DNA of 64,000 nucleotides from Sipunculus nudus (taxonomy: Eukaryota > Annelida > Sipuncula > Golfingiida > Sipunculidae), in NCBI GenBank assembly GCA_026874595.1, contig CM049321.1:2232479-2296478 (forward strand), given 5' to 3'. A program made the position numbers and the translations under genes. This document shows positions 62,030 to 64,000 of the stretch, one piece after another; positions within the stretch are counted from its first letter, which is position 1, and the number at the start of each line of letters is the position of its first letter. The notes below the pieces were generated by a model, which saw only the letters and a program-made list of their open reading frames with translations, was not told the DNA's origin and searched no databases.

Positions 62030-62745
62030 TAATAAAAAAATGTGATACAAAAGCTCCAGTATCTGAACACTAATGCATTGATCACCATGATTCTGTGCAT
62101 GCATCTTCATCATGGAGTGTTTCAACTGTTTATTTAAAGATGCAGTCATCTGTCAACAGGGCACAAATCATAACTACTTGAACTAGAATATTTTACTTGA
62201 CATCCTGGGAAGTCCATGAAAAGTCTCCTTTGAAAACTGAAACTAGGTCACTGTTGTCCATATCCTATGAGCTATGCCCAGGTCAGAAGCACCCCCAGAA
62301 TATTTAAAATTGATACAAAAGCACCAGTATCTGAACAACTAATGCATTGATCACCATGATTCTTTGCATGCATATTGAACATGGAGTGTTTCATCATTTC
62401 CTGCAGACTGGTGGCGCCACTAGTATTTTTTTTTCTAATTTCAACACATTTTTTCTCTATTTTGACACCTTTAAATATGTGGTCATCCGTTAACAGGGCA
62501 CAAATCGTAACCGTTGGTCCTAGAATCTTCTTACTTGACATCCAGGGAGGTTGATGAAAAACTCTCCTTGCAAACTAGAAATTAGGTCTCAGTTACATAT
62601 ATTCTCCTTGCTTTGGGGCTTATAAGCTCACCCCAGAATAATTGAAAATTTGATACCAAAGCAGGGCACAATTCATAACCATTGGACATAGAATCTTCTT
62701 ACTTGACATTCTGAGGGTTTCTCAAAAGTTTTCCTGAGAAAGCCG
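62030..62745. repeat. ~337-bp tandem repeat, 2.5 units
   Basis: 'cagggcacaaatc' occurs at 62,157 and 62,494, and as 'cagggcacaattc' at 62,662 in a truncated unit. 'ccagtatctgaacaactaat'-like words with 'gcattgatcaccatgattct' occur near 62,057 and 62,325. The same body follows a family F head at 49,973, so this probably is, or derives from, an F-type element whose ends were lost. Confidence 0.7.
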
Positions 62746-63734
62746 TGGCTCAGCTATGCACAGAGTTCAACGCACTATGTTCTTGTTGATACCTTCGATC
62801 GCACCCAGTCCACTGTTTTTAGGCAAATGGTCTCAGGGCAGGGGGAACATGTAATACAATTATTTTAAAGGGAGGAAGCTATTTTTCATGTAATTTCAAC
62901 ATGCTTTATAGGTGATTGGGCACCCTTAACACTGAACGAAACCATTTTAATAGTCATAATTCACAATCATGAGGCAGACACACATTAATACATAAATATA
63001 CATAAATCTCACAGAAAAATAGTTATAACTACATTGAAGCACTGTCACAGATATTATATTCAAGCACTTGCAAAGATCTAGAACTTACAGAATTGTTATA
63101 AATTTACTTTAAAATATTTTAATACATAAGAGCATCACTTTTCACCAAAGACCTAAAGAATCATGATAGCACACCCTTTAATAAATAAGTATGTATCTTG
63201 TGCATATAAATATTCAGCTGATAAACATTGGCTCGTAAAAAATCAATACTATATGAAATTGATAAGCTAAGTACATTTGTAAAGTGTAAACCTAAAATTA
63301 TTATACAGTAAAACACTATGTACTATATTCTAGCACTTTTGAAATCAGGGATATAGGATGAAAACTTCTAAAATTGCGATAAATATAGTTTAAAAGAAAT
63401 AAAGAACAACATTGTTGTTTGAATTAACACAGCACTTTGCGTTGACTATTATTATAAATTCATTTATACAGTGTCAGCTTACACACATAATCAGTTAATA
63501 TCATTGAGACAACTCATAATTAGAATATATTTGTTGCATCATTGCAAAGTACTAACTTAAACATTAACTACCTCGCTTTCATTCTCATAATTCAGACACA
63601 AACATACAAAAATACAACTACAAAACACTATAGTTTTACTATTAATACTTCATCTGATGCCATATCAACATAAACTCCCTATAATCCATTATGGTACTGC
63701 CTGTATCATAATCTCCTCCTTCTTACCTAAGAAA
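62746..63734. other. unassigned AT-rich DNA; faint internal duplication
   Basis: 'tatattcaagcacttg' (63,055) and 'tatattctagcactttt' (63,325) begin two weakly similar ~290-base stretches. No gene recognised. Confidence 0.35.
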
Positions 63735-63940
63735 CAGGGGCGGATCCAGGATTTAGGAAAAGGAGGGGTCCAACACAAGAGGACAAATGACAAAAGCTAA
63801 AAAAAAGGTCCCCAGGTTCGAAAAAGGGGGGTCCAGGCCGCAAAAATAGGTCGGAAACCCTTAAAAAAAGGTTGCGATGGCTGAAAAAGGGGGGGGGGGG
63901 GTCCGGGCCCCCCTGGACCCTCCCCATTGATCCGCTCCTG
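63735..63940. mobile_element. 206-bp MITE with inverted ends
   Basis: Begins 'caggggcggatcc' and ends 'gatccgctcctg', an imperfect ~12-bp inverted pair. The interior is G-rich on this strand ('ggaggggtcc', 'aaggggggtccagg') with a G13 run (63,889-63,901), and it lacks coding capacity. CAGGGGCGG ends are common in small hAT-type elements of many invertebrates, but the flanks (ending 'aagaaa' and starting 'ggaaat') do not give a clean 8-bp target duplication. Confidence 0.7.
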
Positions 63941-64000
63941 GGAAATAAAGCTGACTGAGGACATTATAGATCCAAATTAAGTCTCTATACCGAACATACC

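Overview
This is a 64-kb piece of AT-rich animal nuclear DNA in which I cannot support a single protein-coding gene, rRNA, functional tRNA or CRISPR array. The longest open frames are under 140 codons. They either sit inside tandem repeats or have no recognisable domain, so I annotate none as CDS. The repeat style (tandem 'gtccgtccg' tracts, 'tgaccttgacct' motifs, head/tail elements ending in a hairpin, long tandem arrays) suggests a marine invertebrate, most likely a mollusc. That is an inference from general familiarity, not a database match. The content looks like intergenic or heterochromatic repeat-dense sequence.

Layout: (1) 1-10,740 is an old, diverged tandem duplication of a ~5.8-kb unit. 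(2) 10,960-12,780 holds three diverged ~0.5-0.65-kb tandem repeats. (3) 12,785-17,365 is a satellite whose two ~315-bp monomer types alternate to give a 629-bp higher-order repeat, strikingly dense in ACGT. (4) 17,455-20,992 is an unrelated 339-bp satellite. (5) 21-27.9 kb is mostly unassigned AT-rich DNA with perfect hairpins and an inverted-end element (about 23.87-25.72 kb) carrying a tRNA-derived SINE-like segment and an ~81-bp minisatellite. (6) 27,963-35,442 is one dispersed element ('family F') split by a 4.05-kb inverted-repeat transposon (27,980-32,027) and by a second F copy (32,590-34,243). (7) 37,275-43,305 is an ~80-copy, 74-bp minisatellite with a telomere-like ACCCTAACCC core, followed by an unrelated 74-bp array at 44,650-45,130. 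(8) 47.4-49.97 kb is a ~1.19-kb tandem repeat. (9) 52.0-53.1 kb is a 148-bp minisatellite with a built-in hairpin. (10) 54.3-56.48 and 58.2-61.74 kb are nested Helentron-like non-autonomous elements; the second cluster is nested four levels deep. (11) 62.03-62.75 kb is a short tandem repeat and 63,735-63,940 an inverted-repeat MITE.

The most informative patterns are the nested elements. Families D, E and F share one architecture: short subterminal inverted repeats, an internal non-coding body (tandem repeats in D and E), a 3' hairpin, and insertion into T runs. The fit is best for D and E, which both end in hairpin plus TATTCTAG. This matches what is known of Helentron-type rolling-circle elements. 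The insertion order can be read directly from the interrupted copies. All boundaries were found by eye and should be treated as approximate to within a few to tens of bases.
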